Origin: Agarilytica sp045430345
GTDB lineage: Bacteria; Pseudomonadota; Gammaproteobacteria; Pseudomonadales; Cellvibrionaceae
DNA length: 64,000 nt
Assembly (NCBI GenBank): GCA_045430345.1
Contig: JAILXT010000007.1
Coordinates: 186,001-250,000 of the forward strand
Reading direction: 5' to 3'
Shown here one piece after another: positions 63,106 to 64,000 of this stretch. The notes under the pieces were generated by a model. The model had not been told where the DNA came from. It saw nothing but the letters and a program-made list of their open reading frames with translations, and searched no databases. The position numbers and the translations under genes were made by a program. Each line of letters opens with the position of its first letter. The first letter of the stretch is position 1.

Positions 63106-63888
63106 CTATTGTGCCGTCCAGCCGCCATCTATCGATAGTGCCGCCCCGGTGATTGTGCTTGCATGCTCCCCACAGAGGTACAGTGCGAACTCACCGATTT
63201 TACGCGGGTTTGCCATTTCGGGCACGGGTTGCTTCGTTGTCACAATGCTTCGTTTCGCTTCCTCAAATGTTTGTCCCATTTGATCTGCGTGGGCTTGTAT
63301 TTGCGAGCGGACAAGAGGCGTATCCACCCAGCCGGGGCAAATCGCGTTGGCGGTAATATTATGTTCTGCATTTTCCAGGGCGGTGACTTTTGTGAGTCCT
63401 ACGACACCATGTTTCGCAGCAACGTAGGCCGATTTTTTGATCGAAGCCACTAAGCCGTGTGCAGAAGCAATATTGACGATACGCCCTTCACCTTGTTTAC
63501 GCATAATAGGGATCGCGTATTTTGTGGTATGAAAAACGGAACTTAAATTAACGGCGATAATGGCACCCCATTTTTCATCTGGGAAGTTTTCTATGGTTTC
63601 TGTGTATTGTATCCCTGCGTTATTGATCAAAATATCAATGCGTCCAAGTTCATTATGAACCCGTTGCATAAAACGGTTTATTTCGTGAGGTGAACGTAAA
63701 TCGGCACTGTCAAAGAGGGTGTTTATTCCGTACTTTTTAGCCATGTCCTCGGCGAGTTGATGCCCTTCCTCATCTGACATTAAGCCGTGAAGGGCAATAT
63801 TGATACCGTGTTCTGCCATGACGTCAGCGCAGGCTAAGCCAATGCCGCTTGTTGAGCCGGTGATAACCGCAACTTTTGTATCACTCAT
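63106..63888 (-). CDS. bdhA: 3-hydroxybutyrate dehydrogenase
   Basis: This protein of 260 residues is a short-chain dehydrogenase with the NAD-binding GSTSGIG, NNAG, and the Ser-Tyr-Lys active site (IASAHG, SAYVAAKHG). PGWVDTPLVRSQI and a C-terminal SIDGGWTAQ match 3-hydroxybutyrate dehydrogenases (about 260 residues). It oxidises 3-hydroxybutyrate to acetoacetate. That is the product expected from the secreted PHB depolymerases elsewhere in this window. The ATG lies at 63888. Confidence 0.92.
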   Translation of the reverse strand: MSDTKVAVITGSTSGIGLACADVMAEHGINIALHGLMSDEEGHQLAEDMAKKYGINTLFDSADLRSPHEINRFMQRVHNELGRIDILINNAGIQYTETIENFPDEKWGAIIAVNLSSVFHTTKYAIPIMRKQGEGRIVNIASAHGLVASIKKSAYVAAKHGVVGLTKVTALENAEHNITANAICPGWVDTPLVRSQIQAHADQMGQTFEEAKRSIVTTKQPVPEMANPRKIGEFALYLCGEHASTITGAALSIDGGWTAQ

Positions 63889-64000
63889 GATCTGAGTCTC
63901 TTTTGTTTAGGTGGGACTTTGAGTCGGTATTTATAGTGTAGTGTTGAATGAGATTGTTGGTCTGCGCTAAAGAAAAGATGAAGATTGCGTATAGCGAGTA

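Noticed and set aside
1..64000. CRISPR arrays, IS elements, tRNA or rRNA genes, prophage
   Set aside because: I looked for regular repeats with spacers, transposase-like proteins, cloverleaf-like sequences and phage genes and saw none.

Overview
This 64 kb window is an ordinary chromosomal stretch from a gammaproteobacterium. It most resembles the Cellvibrionaceae (Saccharophagus, Teredinibacter and Cellvibrio relatives). The reasons are a biotin locus with a fused BioH-BioC gene, secreted enzymes with Thr-Pro linkers, a ccoNOQPGHIS cluster behind an FNR-type site, FimX and EpmA/EpmB/EF-P homologues, and frequent GTG and TTG starts. I saw no rRNA, tRNA, IS element, prophage or CRISPR array. 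Assignments come from reading translations and motifs by eye; no database was searched.

Layout. 0-12 kb: a REC-GGDEF-EAL regulator, a small exported PLA2-like protein, the ABC-F ATPase YbiT, a TonB-dependent receptor with a signalling (STN) domain, a convergent CWC/PepSY/pentapeptide operon, a PhaZ7-like secreted hydrolase, and an ECF42-type sigma factor with its YCII partner. 12-24 kb: an NTF2-like protein, a GT-C-like membrane protein, a DMT exporter, malic enzyme MaeB, a periplasmic binding protein, a two-gene unit of a miniature chemoreceptor-like protein and a diiron ODP-type metallo-beta-lactamase-fold protein, a histidine kinase/response regulator pair, and argG. 24-33 kb: cbb3 oxidase structural and assembly genes, then an orphan ParA. 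34-42 kb: a secreted type 2 PHB depolymerase, a BTAD regulator with a cyclase-like domain, FimX and a PilZ-like protein. 42-45 kb: epmB, efp, epmA, cysE and a YjbR gene. 45-53 kb: a lipoprotein with a CX4CH motif, a small beta-barrel, a DUF3108 protein with a 9-bp repeat in its signal peptide, a 7TMR-GGDEF-EAL protein, a DUF3014 protein and a small anchored protein. 53-60 kb: srkA, comF, a BirA operator, and bioB-bioF-bioHC-bioD. 60-64 kb: a miniature flagellar-rod-like protein, an HExxH protein, an acyl-CoA dehydrogenase and 3-hydroxybutyrate dehydrogenase.

Themes. Cyclic-di-GMP signalling recurs: three GGDEF/EAL proteins and a PilZ-like protein, with FimX pointing to type IV pili. Oxygen is another theme: an FNR-controlled high-affinity oxidase and a putative diiron oxygen-sensing chemotaxis module. 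Polyhydroxybutyrate use is suggested by two secreted depolymerase-type enzymes plus a 3-hydroxybutyrate dehydrogenase.

The most interesting item is the mini-chemoreceptor/ODP pair at 19255-20596. Next are the 98-residue rod-like protein, the signal-peptide repeat, the BTAD/pseudo-cyclase regulator, and the BirA operator shared by comF and bioB.
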